A DNA stretch of 64,000 bases from Karalla daura (GCA_029224185.1 CM055189.1:24705070-24769069); one strand, 5' to 3'. Positions 1 through 14,300 are shown, numbered from the stretch's first letter. Numbers and translations are program-made. Notes: a model not told the origin generated them from the letters alone.

Positions 1-2670
1 CTGGAGACAGTCGGCCGCATCTGTGGCTGCAGGAGCTTCGCTCCCTCTGTCTGAATCTTTCAGCCGGTATTATCTTGTAGAGAAGTAGTAATGAAACAGG
101 AGAGAACTCCTTTAGAGAAAGGCTGTTGATAGTGACACTAAACCCAAAGTGGGACACGATTTCTCTGAGGACTGTCTGACAGTCGCCACAAGCTCGGGAC
201 AAACTGTTGTACCTGATGCTCAGGAGCTGAGATGCTCTCGGAAATCGAAATGCTTTCTCCCTCACTCCTTCCTTGTCTTGTATGTATTTGCTGCCCCTGA
301 AACTCAGAGTTTGGAAAGGCATCCAAGTGTGAGCTTTTCATTGTAGCCTCTTGGGACGATAATGCCTCTATTTCATCGGAGCACTTCAGAAATCTGAAAA
401 TCTTCCTTCCTCTCTGCTTTCTCGGCCTGACTCTCTCCCCTCTTTCTTATCTGTCTTATTGCCCTCATGGTTGACCAAAAGAAAATCTCTTACTGCCAGA
501 GGAGCAGTCCTAGCTTGCCCCAAAGCAATTACAAGCCTGGCCATTTCTTACCCTCACCTAAACATATTGCTGACTGATATTGCATGACTTCCTTCCCCTG
601 CCTCTTCCGCCTGAAGATAACAGTGAAAAGTACACTCATACTGCAGTGAAATTGTCTCGGGAACTTCTCAAAGACTTTCCCTCTGAAGTTAAGCCTTTGG
701 AAAACCTCTCTTTGATTGCAGTTTGAAATTAAGAGCCCTAGCTGGCAGTCTGTGTGGACAATAAGACGACAACCAGACCGTGCTAGTAATGCAAAAGTTA
801 ATAGGATTGCAGCGGTGACTATAACACCTTCCAACGTACACTTTATTGCATAATTGTGCTGTTAATTTCCCCGCGTTCCCAAGGTTGCCTGAGAGTCACT
901 GCATGCAAATCCGACAGAGTAGCATAACACGGATGTAACGCGTCCCACCTGAGTGCGACCCGAGCTGTCGCATTACCATAAAGTCAGCAGCAGCGTAAGC
1001 AAAGATCCAGGAGCGTGGTGATGAACATCTTCACCGTAACGCTCTTCATGGGACCGCATGTGACCCGAGGTGAAGGCCGTCGCCATCCTCAGCTCACCTG
1101 CATCCAGGGACCAGCCTCCTCCTCTCACTCTGCCCCTCACTTTCTGTTTGTGTCTCTAACTGACAACAGCCACAGAAAGGTAGATAATAGCCCCCAGAAA
1201 GAGTGTGCAGCCACAGCAGGAGCTCTGCGGGGCGCCTCTGCTCAGCGGTGCTGTGAGGTAAAGGAGACTGAGGACACATCAGCGACTGCAATGCTCACAA
1301 TGACATATCTCACGTAATGGCGCGATGCAGCCATATCCACCACCCCACAGTGGCACTATGGTCAGATTCAATTGACATAGGTGATGTTGATGCCGCCTCA
1401 TGCTCACAGGACATCAAGATTGCAGCAGATGAAGGATGCATTTCTGTGGGAGCCATATTTTCCAGAGTCTGTGAGCATCACTCTGCGGGGAGCATAAATC
1501 TCATACCTGTAGCAACAGACCAGCAGAGGCGTCTCTAAAAAGGCTTTTTCTCATTGTTTTTCTGCCTCTGTGTACGAATCAGGAACACCAGTGTAATCAT
1601 CAGACTGTCACCCCTAGCAAGTTGAAATTGTCATGCAAAGTAGCAGCTGCATTAGGTCAAATTTCATCATTTCATTGGTCATTTCCAAGCCTGCGCTTAC
1701 CCTGTCCGCGCAGCTGAACTGTGCACAGTCCATGAAATGGCGACACTGATGAGGACATTCATCAGACAGTCCACAGGGGGGTTTCGGAGTAGAGAGAAGT
1801 GTGGGTAAATGAAGTCTCAGCCCCACAGGTGATGCCGCTTGTGTCTGAATTCTCCGCTGTCACTCCTCGTTCCCACCTGCAGCTCCATTCACAGAGATCT
1901 TGTCATATCTGTTGATAGAAATCGTGTCATGGAGACCTTCATATGGAATCTCAAGCCATAACACATCCATTAAAACCAGAAAAGTACATGTTTTAAAGCA
2001 AAAGCTCTCTCCGGGTGACGTGTGAATCCTTTAGCCCTAACACACAGTGACAGACACTCCATCTTCCCCGCTGCTCCCTCCACACTGTGTCGCACATTCA
2101 CACAGGGGGTCAGCAGAAGCCACCTTTTTTTCATTTTCTCTGTGACTAAACTACATACTGTTTTTCTCGTGTGCTCCAGAGCTGACTTGTTCAGGGGGTT
2201 GGTTTCCCTGGGGTGGGGTGTGGGGCGGGTGGATAGGGGGGGCTCTGTGCAGAGCCTCACACTGCATGAGAACGGAGGTGACAGGATGTTGATGAGGAGG
2301 CCTGAAGCGTTATCTCCAGCCGCTGTGGCCCGGAGTGCTCCGCTCTGCCAGCCGGTAATGGACCTGTGAGGCGCGTCCCCACATCACCTGCCACCCAGTC
2401 TGTGTGCTCCAAGTCCAGACGAGCAAACACCCAGTATCCACGATTAACCATTACATGTGCTGCTCACAGACAAACAGCAGCGCCTTTCACACGCTGGCCG
2501 GGGTCAGTCTAACTGATGGTATCAAGAGCATGAATATGAAACAACAGCGGGGAACTCTGGAGTCACGGTGCAGCTGAGCAGTCAGCGGGAAGTGAAGCAT
2601 AGAAGCGAGAAAGCAGTGGAGGGATGCAGCGTAAAAATATGCCCAGGTGTGAGTCGATGGAGTTGATGAG
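1..2670. other. non-coding unique sequence
   Basis: No splice-flanked or conserved coding segment is recognised on either strand, and the open frames are short and of random character. No repeat family is recognised. Confidence 0.7.
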
Positions 2671-2675
2671 GTGTG

Positions 2676-2707
<32 letters not shown>

Positions 2708-2775
2708 CACTGTGTCGTGTCACCCTGGGTTCCTGTGCCCAGCAGACTGGATACCTCTCTCTCTCTCTCTCTCTC
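2671..2775. repeat. GT and CT microsatellites
   Basis: An interrupted GT tract (2671-2708) is followed by unique sequence and a CT tract (2754-2775). Confidence 0.9.
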
Positions 2776-5551
2776 CATCCTCAATCCCTCATACGCACTG
2801 ATGGAGAATGTAGCCTCGATATGCAAACTGACAGAGGATTTTCACTCTCACTCCATCCCTCATCCTGGATATTCGCTCCCTTTCTCATTTCACTATTTGG
2901 CGAGCCATAAACCTTATATAATTCCTCTGGAGTAGCGAGGAAGGAACAGTTATTTTGGTGCCAGGGGATCTGAAAGTAAAAGTCATATTCATTTCCTTGC
3001 ATAGGTAACATGATGTGACTACACGTTAGGTCTGCATGAATCATCTGTACGGAAGATGAGCTGATGTGTGGAAACATCTTTCAGATTCCGTTGTTCTGTA
3101 TGAGCAAACACAGACAGAGCAACCATGCGTGGCACTGAATTATCAGGAGCTCAAAGAGACAAATATCTGCAAGAAAAAAAAAACAGGCTGTGAGTGGTTT
3201 ATAAATGAATGTCAATGCAATCTTTGTTTAAGAGTAATCTTGAGTGTTAATTCAGAAAGGTTTATAAAAAGACATACAATATGTTTAAGCTGAGTTGTTC
3301 TTCTCTGTGTTTACAGTGTTATGCTACTTGCATTTCTTTTTATGCTTCTGAGAAATAATAGTCTCTGCCAGGAAAAGACTTTGTTTGTGGTTTTAGGCAT
3401 TTGACTAAGCTCTCACTTTGTTATTTTTATGGTCATTTTATGACTGCACTGGAGAGCCGGCAGTAAAAGACATGATAGAGGAAGATTTGAAAGACATGCA
3501 CTGATGGGTCACAGCCGGTTGCTGACCAGACACATTATTGTCCTTGGTTGTATGTGAACCCCAAACCCACCTGGGTCTCCTAAAGTCACAAGCTTCTGTT
3601 GTTTCATTTTCTCAGCAAGGCAGTAAGGAAACATTTGAACACTAAACTTCACTTGACTGTGTCGCGTGCAGAGAGCTGAGGCTGGGGATGAGACTTTCTG
3701 GGAGACACATTGAATTATTCAGTCACTTAGACAACCTTCACCCTCAGATTAAGGCTCAGATTTATTTGAATTCAGCAGCCGAGATGAATTGTTTTGTCTG
3801 CGCTTCCACCGAGGAAGCATCCTGAATCTGCACCCCCGATCTGCCTCTTCCCAGCAGTTGCATATAACACGTAACGTACATCAGCCACTGAGGCTCATGG
3901 ACATTGATTTAATGATTTCTGCGTGGTGTGTGGATTGGTCCTCTACCTTCTCCCCTGACTGCCAGGACTTGTGAGGTATTGACGGAGGGAAGTCATTCTC
4001 CAAAGTATCATGCTGCGTTTGCTAAGACACCCACTTAAGAGCAGCTCAGTTAAATCTGACAGATTAGTTCAAATCCCCCTCATAATTACGCCAACACATA
4101 TATTCAGCCTCAGCTGTCATATTACAGAAGGTCAAGATACTCCTGATGTCATGTCAGTGTGACTTTAAAGCCGTCAAGACAGAAACACAGGATCTCTAGG
4201 AAAAACTAACACCTGGTCTAATGACTTAAACCATTAATATTGGGAAATTACACAGGGGAGTCTCGTATTTCTATATTGAATAATCTGGAGGACAGCGTTT
4301 GAGAAACTTTCAAATATAATTTCACAGTTGTTAATAACACTCCTTTCCCATTTAACAGCTCTGTTTTCTCTTTCTGCCTGTGTCCTTTTAACCTCAGCCA
4401 GTAGAGTACTTCTCATCAGCATGAATAGAGTGGTGAAAAGAGAAGAAATTGCTCTGACTGGGCCAGATAATCTCCATTTTTCCACATCTCCCACTTTTTA
4501 TTCTCCTGTATTTCAACACCAGACTGTCGTATTTGCAGCGCTGGTATCGAGGTCTGCTGGAAGCCACATTATTTTATCAGCATGGTCGCTCCTGGCGCCA
4601 CTTTCACCCACCATGGAGCAATGGGTGAAAGTGTGCGCGCAGGAAGCAACTTCTGGCTGGGCTGGAAATATTTGCCTTTCCATAAAGCATTTTGTCCACA
4701 CAACAGTGAGATGGAATATAAATTAGCACTCCGAGATGCAAAATATGACTACGAGGTGATTTAGATTCGTCACCCTCTGTGTGATTTAGCGCAGCACTAT
4801 ATCTGTATTCCATCAGCGGGGATAATTGAAACGTATTTTAATTAAAACATTAGCCATCAATCTATCCAACACTAAAATTTATTAAATCCCATTGTGGTGT
4901 ATTAGTGTCTTTCACCGGGGTTGTGTGTTGTAAATAACATTAGGCCATTACAATTCTTGAAATGGATTGACAAAAAACTACAGTGAATTCGGTGTTGTAC
5001 ACCCCCTGCACTCCATCACTGCTCGGTCTGGCTGGACTAAAGAAAATGCTAAGGTATTACATCACTTACGCCGAGCGCTTTATGAACAGCTTCATGCAGA
5101 CGCGTATGAACTAATGACCGCCAGTCCAGCTCAGGGTCACGGTGTCTCTCTCCGTGGCAATATGTGGAGCCAAAATGGAAAACAATACATGCGCTGGCAG
5201 CTGGGCCAGGCGGCGGGCTCGATGGAAGCAAAGGTCGCTGTCTTTCAATAAATCAGTGGAGGCAATAGCAGGGATGACTGTGCTATAGGCGGGCAGTCAT
5301 AGCGGAGCTATTACTTATCCTCCTGTCAGTGCACCGGGTCCAGTCGCTGTGTGCGGGTCACACGTTAGTGCCAAAGACGCTCTGAGACATGCAGGGAGAC
5401 GCTCACGTGCGTAGAATGCGTGCTTGTGTACAAGTGCAAATAGGACGAAACTGCACATGTAATAGCCACTCTAGATAATGGCTATTGTCTGCGTGTGTTT
5501 GCCGATTGTGTGTGAGCGTGCGTCTAAGTGTCCACTGGTCTGTGTGTGTGC

Positions 5552-5554
<3 letters not shown>
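2776..5554. other. non-coding unique sequence
   Basis: AT-leaning complex sequence with no recognisable gene or repeat. The segment near 4800-4960 is notably AT-rich with several TTTAATTAAA-like motifs. Confidence 0.65.
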
Positions 5555-5637
<83 letters not shown>

Positions 5638-5638
5638 G
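5555..5638. repeat. GA microsatellite
   Basis: A nearly pure GA dinucleotide tract of about 80 bp with one GGA interruption near the end. Confidence 0.95.
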
Positions 5639-5739
5639 CACGTCAGCCTGCTGCAGTTCCTCCTGACCTTATAAGGCCGCAGCTAATCTGCAGTCTGCTG
5701 GTGGTGTCATTAGGCCTGTCATTTGTCACTCTCGCAGCA

Positions 5740-5880
5740 GCTCATGCTTTCACATATTCATCAATGACTGGCTAACAATAGCGCAGGTGACTTGCAATCA
5801 TAATGCAATTATGAGCGCGTATTGACGTGATTAAAATGTAATAGCGGGCCCCGGGACGAGGCTGCGAGCGCTTGTTTTAG
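5740..5880. promoter_or_regulatory. candidate conserved non-coding element with a paired-homeodomain P3 site
   Basis: The stretch is complex and non-repetitive, and holds TAATGCAATTA (5801-5811), a TAAT-N3-ATTA palindrome of the kind bound by dimers of paired-class homeodomain proteins. A TGACGT core and GATTAAAATGTAAT follow. Enhancer function is inference from motif content only. Confidence 0.35.
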
Positions 5881-8800
5881 CGGTGCTGACAGCGGAGCGG
5901 CCCCGGGAGGATGCTCTTACACCTCCGTCTGCGTGGAAGTGAGGAAGTCGCAGGAGAAATGAGTGAAGGGGCAACATGTACAGACGGGGCTGGTATTGAC
6001 CTACAAGGAGGGAAGTTGTCTTCCAATACCCCGCTCCCCGCGCTGCCGCCCACTCTGTGTAAACTGCCCTTCATGACCGCGCCACGAGGCTGTGGAGTCA
6101 AGGTCGCTGCTGCTACATCAGAGTGATTCAGGGCCAATAAAATGAAACAGCCCAGTGCCCCCGTGTTGAACCGAGAGGCAGAACATGATTTGTTTTCCAC
6201 TTGCCGATTTTCAAGACCGTTCAAAGCCCGGTGGACTCGCACCAACAATGTATAAACGGTTGCACTCAAAAAGCACTGCGCCAGTATCCAGCGCCGGCAC
6301 CTTACAATCCTCCAGTCAATTTTCCTCCTCGCTGTCTTATTGCCCGATTGATCGACCCACCGGAGTCCAGCTCAATATTCCTTTGTTCTGTACGCACACT
6401 GCACTTCAGTTTGTTATTATCCCTGTAATGATGAGATATTAAAACCCACATAGATATTGCAGAATTTCTATTGTTAGCAGTGATCAAATGATTGGCTGGT
6501 AGATCAAAAGCAATGACTGTGCAGCCGTCGAAGGATTGATTCATATTGCAGGATATTTGCTGAGCTTTATGTGAAAGCTGGTTGGCTCCAGCTTGCTATA
6601 AATTAAGTTAGTTTTCTTCTCTAGATACAGGAAGCAATGTATCTTGAAATAAACTAGCAGCAAAATGTTTTTTTTTAGCCTGAAATGTGGTAAGTGTGAC
6701 AGCGTTCAGGGTTAGGTTCAGGGTAAGAGATGTCAAGGGTTGTCGGCACCACTTGGCTCCAGGGAACATCACCGCATGGAGACTCTTTGGTTGTGATAGG
6801 GGTCAGGTAGCAGGAGGCCAGCAGAGCTGCACCTGTACTGGGTTAGACCCTCAGGAAGGAGCATAAGGTGTCCATGAAGAAGATTTGACCATCCAATCAG
6901 GTTAGCCTGGGCGTTTTCAAGATTCTGGTGCAGACCTGCTGATGAGATGGAGAGCTAGCTTGGGCAGGCCCTGCACCAGGCTCTGGATGAATCAGAGCCT
7001 GGAATTCAGTTTGTGGACTCATACCTACTCAAATTGATGAAATGGGGTCTGGCTCTAACCCTCAAGTTCCCTATCTAGAAAGAGCAGCTGCTTAAAATGA
7101 ATGTAGGGGAGCAACTTCTTTATCCCGGAATGAATAAAACTGTAGGATTCCATACAAAGAGTCAACGAAGCCAACAACCCCACAAAGATAAGACGAGCTT
7201 TGAGAAGAAAGAGGTTCAAACACTGTTCTCTACAGTGACTCTACAGACCTACCAGACAGCGCTCCTATTGTGCTGCAGCTCTCCGGAGATAGAGCGCCCG
7301 GCTTGGAGGTGCCGTCGAGTTGTTAATATGCTGAACCATGGCTCTCAAACTCATTTGCAAACTTTGAGTTACTATCCATCATCCGGCGGTGTCACGGAGT
7401 CTGTCAGTTTAAATAGTGACTCTCCAAAATAAACAAAATAAAAAATTATTGTGCAGTGTCTTCCATGGCATAGTGGCACCATAATGAATGTGGCACCCGC
7501 TCCATTTTTTCTCCCAATATTACAAACTTAAAATAGACCCTGCTATCGAATGTTATCACATCAATCAAAACAAAAGCAGCGGCGCTCCGGTGTGAGACAT
7601 CTCCATAATACAATACATTATAAAAATACAGACTCAACTGCAAAATGTATCCTGGGGATACAGAGTGAGATATTGTACAGGAACCCCTCATTACCTCTGG
7701 AACACAGTCTCTTTGTCTCAGCTTGAAAATACTGTCCTCAGATCTACCGAAAGAGATTTCAGTAATAGCCACATACATCAAATGAATTTACTCATTTTAT
7801 TAAATTAGATTTATCACGGAAAATCATTACCTGCTCACAGACATGTTTTACATATTTTTTCATGTATTCTCTCTGTTCTATCTGTTATCCCACCTGTGTT
7901 CTTTTGTTCTGAGTCTGAATCTGTCTCCATCCCTTGTACGCTCTGTAAGCGATTTTGATCAGCGGGATCTGTGTTTGTGTTATGTTTTCTGGCTCTCTCT
8001 ACCCTTATATTCTGTTTCTTCTTAACTCTCCATTGAACGCACAAAGCCTCCCCCCAAAATAATTAAAAATGTGCCTTTTACAATAATGTCTCACCAACCT
8101 GTGAGTAGGAGTCCCAGCAGGATGATCATGAAAGCTTCTGCTTGTGGAAAGACAGCCCTGCCGTTTCTGTGACACTGACACAATTTGTTGCACACAGATT
8201 TGGTTTCTCTGGGAATATGATCAGTCTAATGCAGCGAGCTAGCTACGTTTTACGGGGTGACAACAAAACAGCCTACTACGATATCCACATGGCAGACACG
8301 CTGTCAATGAATGCCCTCCTCAGAGTGATTGTATGCACTTGATACAAACATGACTGCATACTCAAGTCAAAGTGTTTCAACTCTTAGCTCTGTCTTTGAA
8401 TCACAGCAAGCCATGCCAGAGAAGACGTGTTCTCATTTTGTGGAGCGTTTCAGGGAAATCTCAGTCTGCAGGTTAAACAAGTGTCACTTTTCATTAAGAT
8501 TCAGCAAGTGGTGAAATTACTGAAATAAAAAAGCGAGAGATGGTGGTTTCTACTGTGCTCGACAACAAACTTGTATTGCCTCTTTTCTCCTCCGACTGTT
8601 GCATGGATCTTGCTCCTTAAGCTCTCTCAGGGGAGGAAGGATTGAGGGGAAGCCATGTCTGCTTTGCAGCTACTGTAGGAAGGCGGTTTCAAGATGCAGA
8701 TTGCTGATGTGCAACGAGCTCTCCTCCCACTCCACAAACCCACGCCTCACCCTGACTTCTAAAGGGGACACGGGGCTCAGGCCTCGGCTACAAGAGGAGA

Positions 8801-8905
8801 GAGATCAGTGACCAGACTAACGATGCTGGCCATTAACTTGGTGAAGTTAATAGGAGAAGTAGTCAAGGATAGATGGTGAGGTAAAGTATGACAGAAGATC
8901 AAAAG
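5881..8905. other. non-coding unique sequence
   Basis: No coding exon or named repeat is seen. AT-rich around 6420-6680 and 7430-7850. Confidence 0.65.
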
Positions 8906-8935
8906 TGGACAGAATTTGAGCTCAAATTCTGTCCA
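8906..8935. repeat. perfect 30-bp palindrome
   Basis: Two 15-base arms, the first starting TGGACAGAATTTGAG, meet with no spacer and are exact reverse complements. The central hexamer is GAGCTC. The flanks do not continue the symmetry and no transposon is recognised around it. Confidence 0.95.
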
Positions 8936-9632
8936 GACTTTGCGCATAAAGCACACCCAGCTTGTCTGTGTTTTCTCAAGGTATCCCAATTTTCATTTGA
9001 GGCCAATTTGTGAAGGTGCCTGAGCTCAGTGTGTTGTGCTGGAGTTTCAGAGGCAGACACGTTTCCTTAGTTTAATTAATTGGCCTTGTGAGTGTGTAAA
9101 ATGCACAATGCCAATAATCTAAAGAATAGTTCCAAGAATGAGAAACTGTAGCCTTAATATTAGAACTCTCTGTGAAGGAAGAGTTGGTTTTTCTTCTTTT
9201 TACTTTGATGTGAGAGAACTCAAACCAATCAAACACCCCTGGAATGAAGTGGACCTCCTTCTGTGAGCCAGGCCTCATCCCTGACATCAAAGTCCAACCT
9301 CACTAATACTCCTGTGGCTGAATTGAGTGAATCGCTGCTGCCGGGTCCCCAAACCAGAGGAGGATGCTCACAGTCATGACGCCCAGTGTCAACAGTGTCA
9401 AGACCCATGTCATAGAAAGAGACATCCATTCAAACAGGCATGACACCATTTAGTCCATGCAGTGCATGCGCCAGGAGAGTGACCACGTAGCCTTTTGTTG
9501 ACCTCCTTTAAAGCTGAGAAACCAGTTTCTCACAGAGAACCTGTAGCTTAAAGAACCGATGCTGTCCCTCCATCCAGGGAGCTCTCAAACGAGGAGGCGT
9601 GGACTGACATGCTGCTGTACATGCATCCAGTT

Positions 9633-9633
<1 letters not shown>
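8936..9633. other. non-coding unique sequence
   Basis: Nothing recognised. Confidence 0.6.
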
Positions 9634-9692
<59 letters not shown>

Positions 9693-9730
9693 ACACTTAT
9701 TCATAGACAGACAGATAGACAGACAGACAG
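9634..9730. repeat. CA microsatellite and AGAC tetranucleotide repeat
   Basis: A pure CA tract (9634-9690) is followed after 14 bases by AGACAGAC/AGAT repeats (9705-9730). Confidence 0.95.
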
Positions 9731-9883
9731 GTGAGATCAAAGCCTGAGCAGCTGGTGGTCGGCCTCCTCAGGAGACAGACAGATGGCACGCCATTAATTA
9801 AGCAGAAACCACAGTGGACTGAGCCCACCTGAGATTCTCTCTGCCACCCTTAAATAGAGACTTCTGTGTGGAAACTCAGAGGA

Positions 9884-9919
9884 TCTCTCTCTCTCTCGTG
9901 CTCTCTCTCTCTCTTTCTC

Positions 9920-9972
<53 letters not shown>
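9884..9972. repeat. compound CT/CA microsatellite
   Basis: CT tract with small interruptions (9884-9920) running into a pure CA tract (9922-9972). Confidence 0.95.
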
Positions 9973-9975
<3 letters not shown>

Positions 9976-10984
9976 CAAAAGAACTCAGGGCATCACCACC
10001 AACGCCTTCAGCACCAGCAGACATTAAGTATTTTATCCAATTGTGAAGCATATTAGCCACTTGCTATTCAGACAGCATGGCTGAAAATACAGCTAGAAAA
10101 TTTAAACAGCCTTGCCAAGAATGAATTAACAGATAACCGAATAAATGAATTAAATGATTTTCTTAATGCCGTGCCTCAGTTTGAGTGTGAAATATTAAAT
10201 ATGCTTGAATGCAATCCAAGCCCCAAAGTAATCGTCATTTTGGATTCCAAAAGAAGGTTCTAATATCCATCTTTCAAATTATGCGCAATGAAAATGTTAT
10301 TGTCGACCCCCACACCTTGTCAGATGCAGCCAGTCAGGTGGGAGTGGTTGTACTTGCCATGTTGTTTCAGAAATCTAGCACTGGCTACAAACGGTTAAGT
10401 AGTGTCTGTGCACATCCATTGGAACCACCCGTCAGTGATAGTGTGCTAGTGATAGTCCAGTTGTAGGAGGATATTTTGGCAACTTTACATGGATAGAAAA
10501 GGTGAATGGTTTGAGGTGAACATTTACTGCTCTAGATGATTTTCTGTCCTGAGATGCAGTGCACTGAAATGGACTTGTCCAAAATCATGCATTTACTGAT
10601 TTTACAAGAAGTCCAATTATCCACAGTCTTTGTTTTATTGTGTCCACCCTCCCATCCAACCAGGAGTTCATTAAAAGATCTCAAGCGTGGCCGAAGATAT
10701 CACAGACATTGTGGATACCAGCTTTGAGAGTTGATACATCTTCAAGATGTTGGTAGCTTATACTGTGGACTAACTCATGTATCTGTCCTTTGTATCTTGT
10801 GTTTGGTCCGCAACAAATGTTGCACACGGACAAATGCAGCTTATATTTCTTTTTAACAAGCCTCATTGTAACCTGGACTGCTGAGCCTCCCACTAAAGTT
10901 CATAAACCCTGGTTCCCCCAACAGCTCCGCCTGTCTGAGTCTCCTGTAGTTTATGATGGGTCCCTGTCTCCTCTATTCTGTCTT

Positions 10985-10987
<3 letters not shown>
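9973..10987. other. non-coding unique sequence
   Basis: AT-rich complex sequence around 10080-10200 with several ATTAA motifs. No gene or repeat is recognised. Confidence 0.6.

Positions 10988-11063
<76 letters not shown>
10988..11063. repeat. CA microsatellite
   Basis: Pure CA tract of about 76 bp, the longest CA array in the window. Confidence 0.95.
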
Positions 11064-11069
<6 letters not shown>

Positions 11070-11239
11070 GACAAACACTGTAAGCTCCAACCAATCAGAT
11101 GCCTTGCTGACCATGCTGTATTTACATCAGGTTACACTTTCATTTCATTCACTTTCATTCTTTGTAGATGCATTTTTTGTACACTTTGTCAGTAGCATTA
11201 ATAGTGTTGCTGGCTGAGTTTTGTATATAGTGGCCCAGT

Positions 11240-11387
11240 TTTATCATTAAATCATTCCTTGATTTTTTTTCTTGTTTTTTTTTCACTATGTACACATTGT
11301 TGCTCTCCTTGTAAAGTGCTCTGTGATAACAGCTGTTATGATATGGCACTTAAAACAAATAAAGTTGAAGTTGAAGTGAAGTTGAAG
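11240..11387 (+). mobile_element. 3' tail of an old interspersed element (LINE/SINE-like)
   Basis: The stretch TTGTAAAGTGCTCTGTGATAAC, then a TGTTATGATATGGCACTTAAA block, AAATAAAG and a terminal GTTGAA-type short tandem repeat, resembles the tail of non-LTR elements common in teleosts (a moderately conserved end plus a short tandem repeat at the 3' terminus). Only the tail is present. The exact family is not assigned. Confidence 0.5.
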
Positions 11388-14300
11388 AGTAATTTGAATC
11401 ATTAGGAGCTAGCAGTAAATAGTAGCCAGCAGTAGACCAACCTCACTGCTGGATAAGGCCTTTAAACTGTAGGCCTGAACTTGACTGAAACGTTCAAAAA
11501 TGATAATTGAAGTAATTGCAGACAAATCAGATTTAGTTATTTCAGTGTGACTTCATGTAACATTGTAGCCATGTTGTTTTGTGTCTGGACAATTCGAACA
11601 AGACAAAAAGTGAACACTAGCCTACAAACAAAGCTGAACCGGCTGCACTACAACATGTGTTAAGTTTAGTAATCTAAACCTGAAGCAGACAAGTAGTAGC
11701 TTCGTGAGGTACAGTAAAGTAAAAGCATGTAAAGTAGGTCACATGACATTGCTCAAGTGGTTCATACATGGTGCAGCCTCTCAGTAGCCCTGCTGGAGGA
11801 GAGCACAGCAGTGAACCCCCCACCACTCCCGTCTGAGCTCCTGCTGTGGATCCCTGCAGGTCCAGCCCTTCTCTCCCCCTCCGCTCCCCACCACAACCTG
11901 TCCTCTCACGTCAGCTCAGAGCTGCACAGCCCAGCTGGAAGGCTGTGCCGCTGGATTCCCAATAAGAGGAAGGTGTGTGTGTGCGTGTGTGTGTGTGTGT
12001 GGACGTATCTATCGGGTTCGTGTACAGAGTTCCTGTCAGGCAGTAAACAACATGTCAGCCGTTGCAGACTCTGGACGCTGTCAGTATGGAGTTTATGTGA
12101 GAGCAAAGGCCACCACACAGCTAAGGAGGGTTGGATCTTGTCGTATTTGAATAGGAAAACCTCAATTGGCGCACTTGAGAGAGAGAGAGAAAGAGTTCTT
12201 TATTTTGCAGCCCAGACCGAACAATCAAATTTCACAATTTAAAAAAGTGCATTTAAAAAGTGATGTTGTGAAAATGAACTTAACCTGCTGAGTAAATTGA
12301 TAGACATCCATCGTTAACTATCAGATACCAGCTCTCTGGTGCTCAGAAGCTGTGGAACATTGGTTTCATCAGAAATGGCTGCAATACTGTTTTACAAGGC
12401 CTTTTAAAATCATATTTTGTGCTTTATCATGCTTATCTTACATTCCTTGCCGAACAACAGAGTTAAGCTATTTTTTCCTGAAATAAGTGGTAAGTGGAAC
12501 TATGGAGCATGTACACATCCAGCCTTGTGTTTGAGCCAGACCTGGAGTAAGGAAGAACCAGGAGCATGTGCAATGACATTTCACAGCAGACTTCACTAAA
12601 CTGCTGCCTACACATACCTCTGCTGTCTTCATTTACTCCCATACCTGAATAGAGACAGATACACAGCAGCTATTTTGGAGGTGGGGTTGCAGTATGGTTG
12701 GCCTCACGTTATGATTTTCCTGTTTTTTTTTGTTTTAACTTACATTATAAAATGTATTAATGATGATTTTGGACCTGCTGTATACATATTTAGCATAAGT
12801 CACCAGAGCCAAGGCAAAAGTGGGTTTTCATTTGCGGTCCCGGTCGAGCCAGTGATTTGAGCTGTCTGGAGCTCTGTGATAACCAGCACAGTTAAGTACT
12901 GTGGTAACGACAACCTTCCAACATGAAGGAGGGAGACAAGACAGACGGGAAAAAAAAAAAAAAAAAGACCAGGAGGAGTGAACCAGGGGCAAATGAACTT
13001 TTTAAATGAACCATAATTAGTTCTGCTAAACCAGAGTCCCTGTGGTTTTGGCTGGGCCGGCAGCACACATCGATTCTGTCAGAAGACGTGGCGAGAGCTC
13101 CCGCAGGCCGCGCGGCTCTGAGCGCTGCCGTTCTTGTCATTGCCATCATATCACAAGTGTCTCCACGCTCCCTGTCCAATTAGACGTCACCCTGGGCCTG
13201 AACCTCAAACGGCGATGTTGCAGAACCTTGTGGCTGCAGTGGGCGGGAGGAAAAACAGATCGTGGAGGAAAGGACATTCATCTCATATTGCTTTTTAGAA
13301 TTCACTGCTCTTAAAACCGCAGCTCAGGCCGAGACTCCTACATCAAGGAACCGATCTAATGTCTTGCCTCCCCCCTTAGGATGCCACGGTGTGAATTAGA
13401 TGTTTACTGGGCATTAGGCAAAATAGCTGCATCTCCATATTGCTGTTCTTTTAATTAAAGTCACTTTCTCCGCATGAATGAAGCAGCTGAACCAATCCAT
13501 ACCGGTGAGACATCAATTGGCAGCTACATACTGTACAGTACTGTATCATCATCAAACATCAATTGGATCCTCTCATCAACCGTGCATTTGCAGTTGATAC
13601 CTATTCACAGATAAATAACATGACATACTGATTATGGTTCTTTCCATGAGGTGTCAAAACAAGTAAAAAATGTTCCTGTTTTCACATTGTGATCGTAAAA
13701 ACAGATCACTGTGATACCTTAAATGTTCATTTCGTTGTGAAATTGGAAAACACGCATTTGCTCCAGAAATGAGAAAGAATTCTCACTTTCTGATAATTAC
13801 TTCCCCGTCACTGGAGAGACTGATCGATCAATATAGTGAATTAGTTCAGCCCAGAGACTCTGCCATCATGATCAAATATTTCAATTAATAAGTTGTTATA
13901 TCAGTGGTTTTTCAGGAAAGAACCATGTAATTAGGCATTAATTATTGAATAGGAAAAGCATTGTTCCACATAAAACTCAAGTTAAAAACAGTGGAATTTC
14001 AAAGAAAGAACACCTTACATCTTATACACCTATAACTATCCTTGAAATTTAATGACTGGATAAATTACTTCCATTTAATAATTTAAATCAATATATATTT
14101 CATATTCACTGAAATCTTGTACTGTGTCGTTTCCTACTGTATAGTTAGCAGCAGATTACATAACCCAATAAAAATACGGTTACATATATTCTTTCTTCAT
14201 GGAAATGACTTGGGACAGCATTAGCTTTTACTCATAACGCAACTGCATTCAGAGAGGCTGGAAATCAGGCTGACCGGAGAGATCCAAAATAATGAAATGT

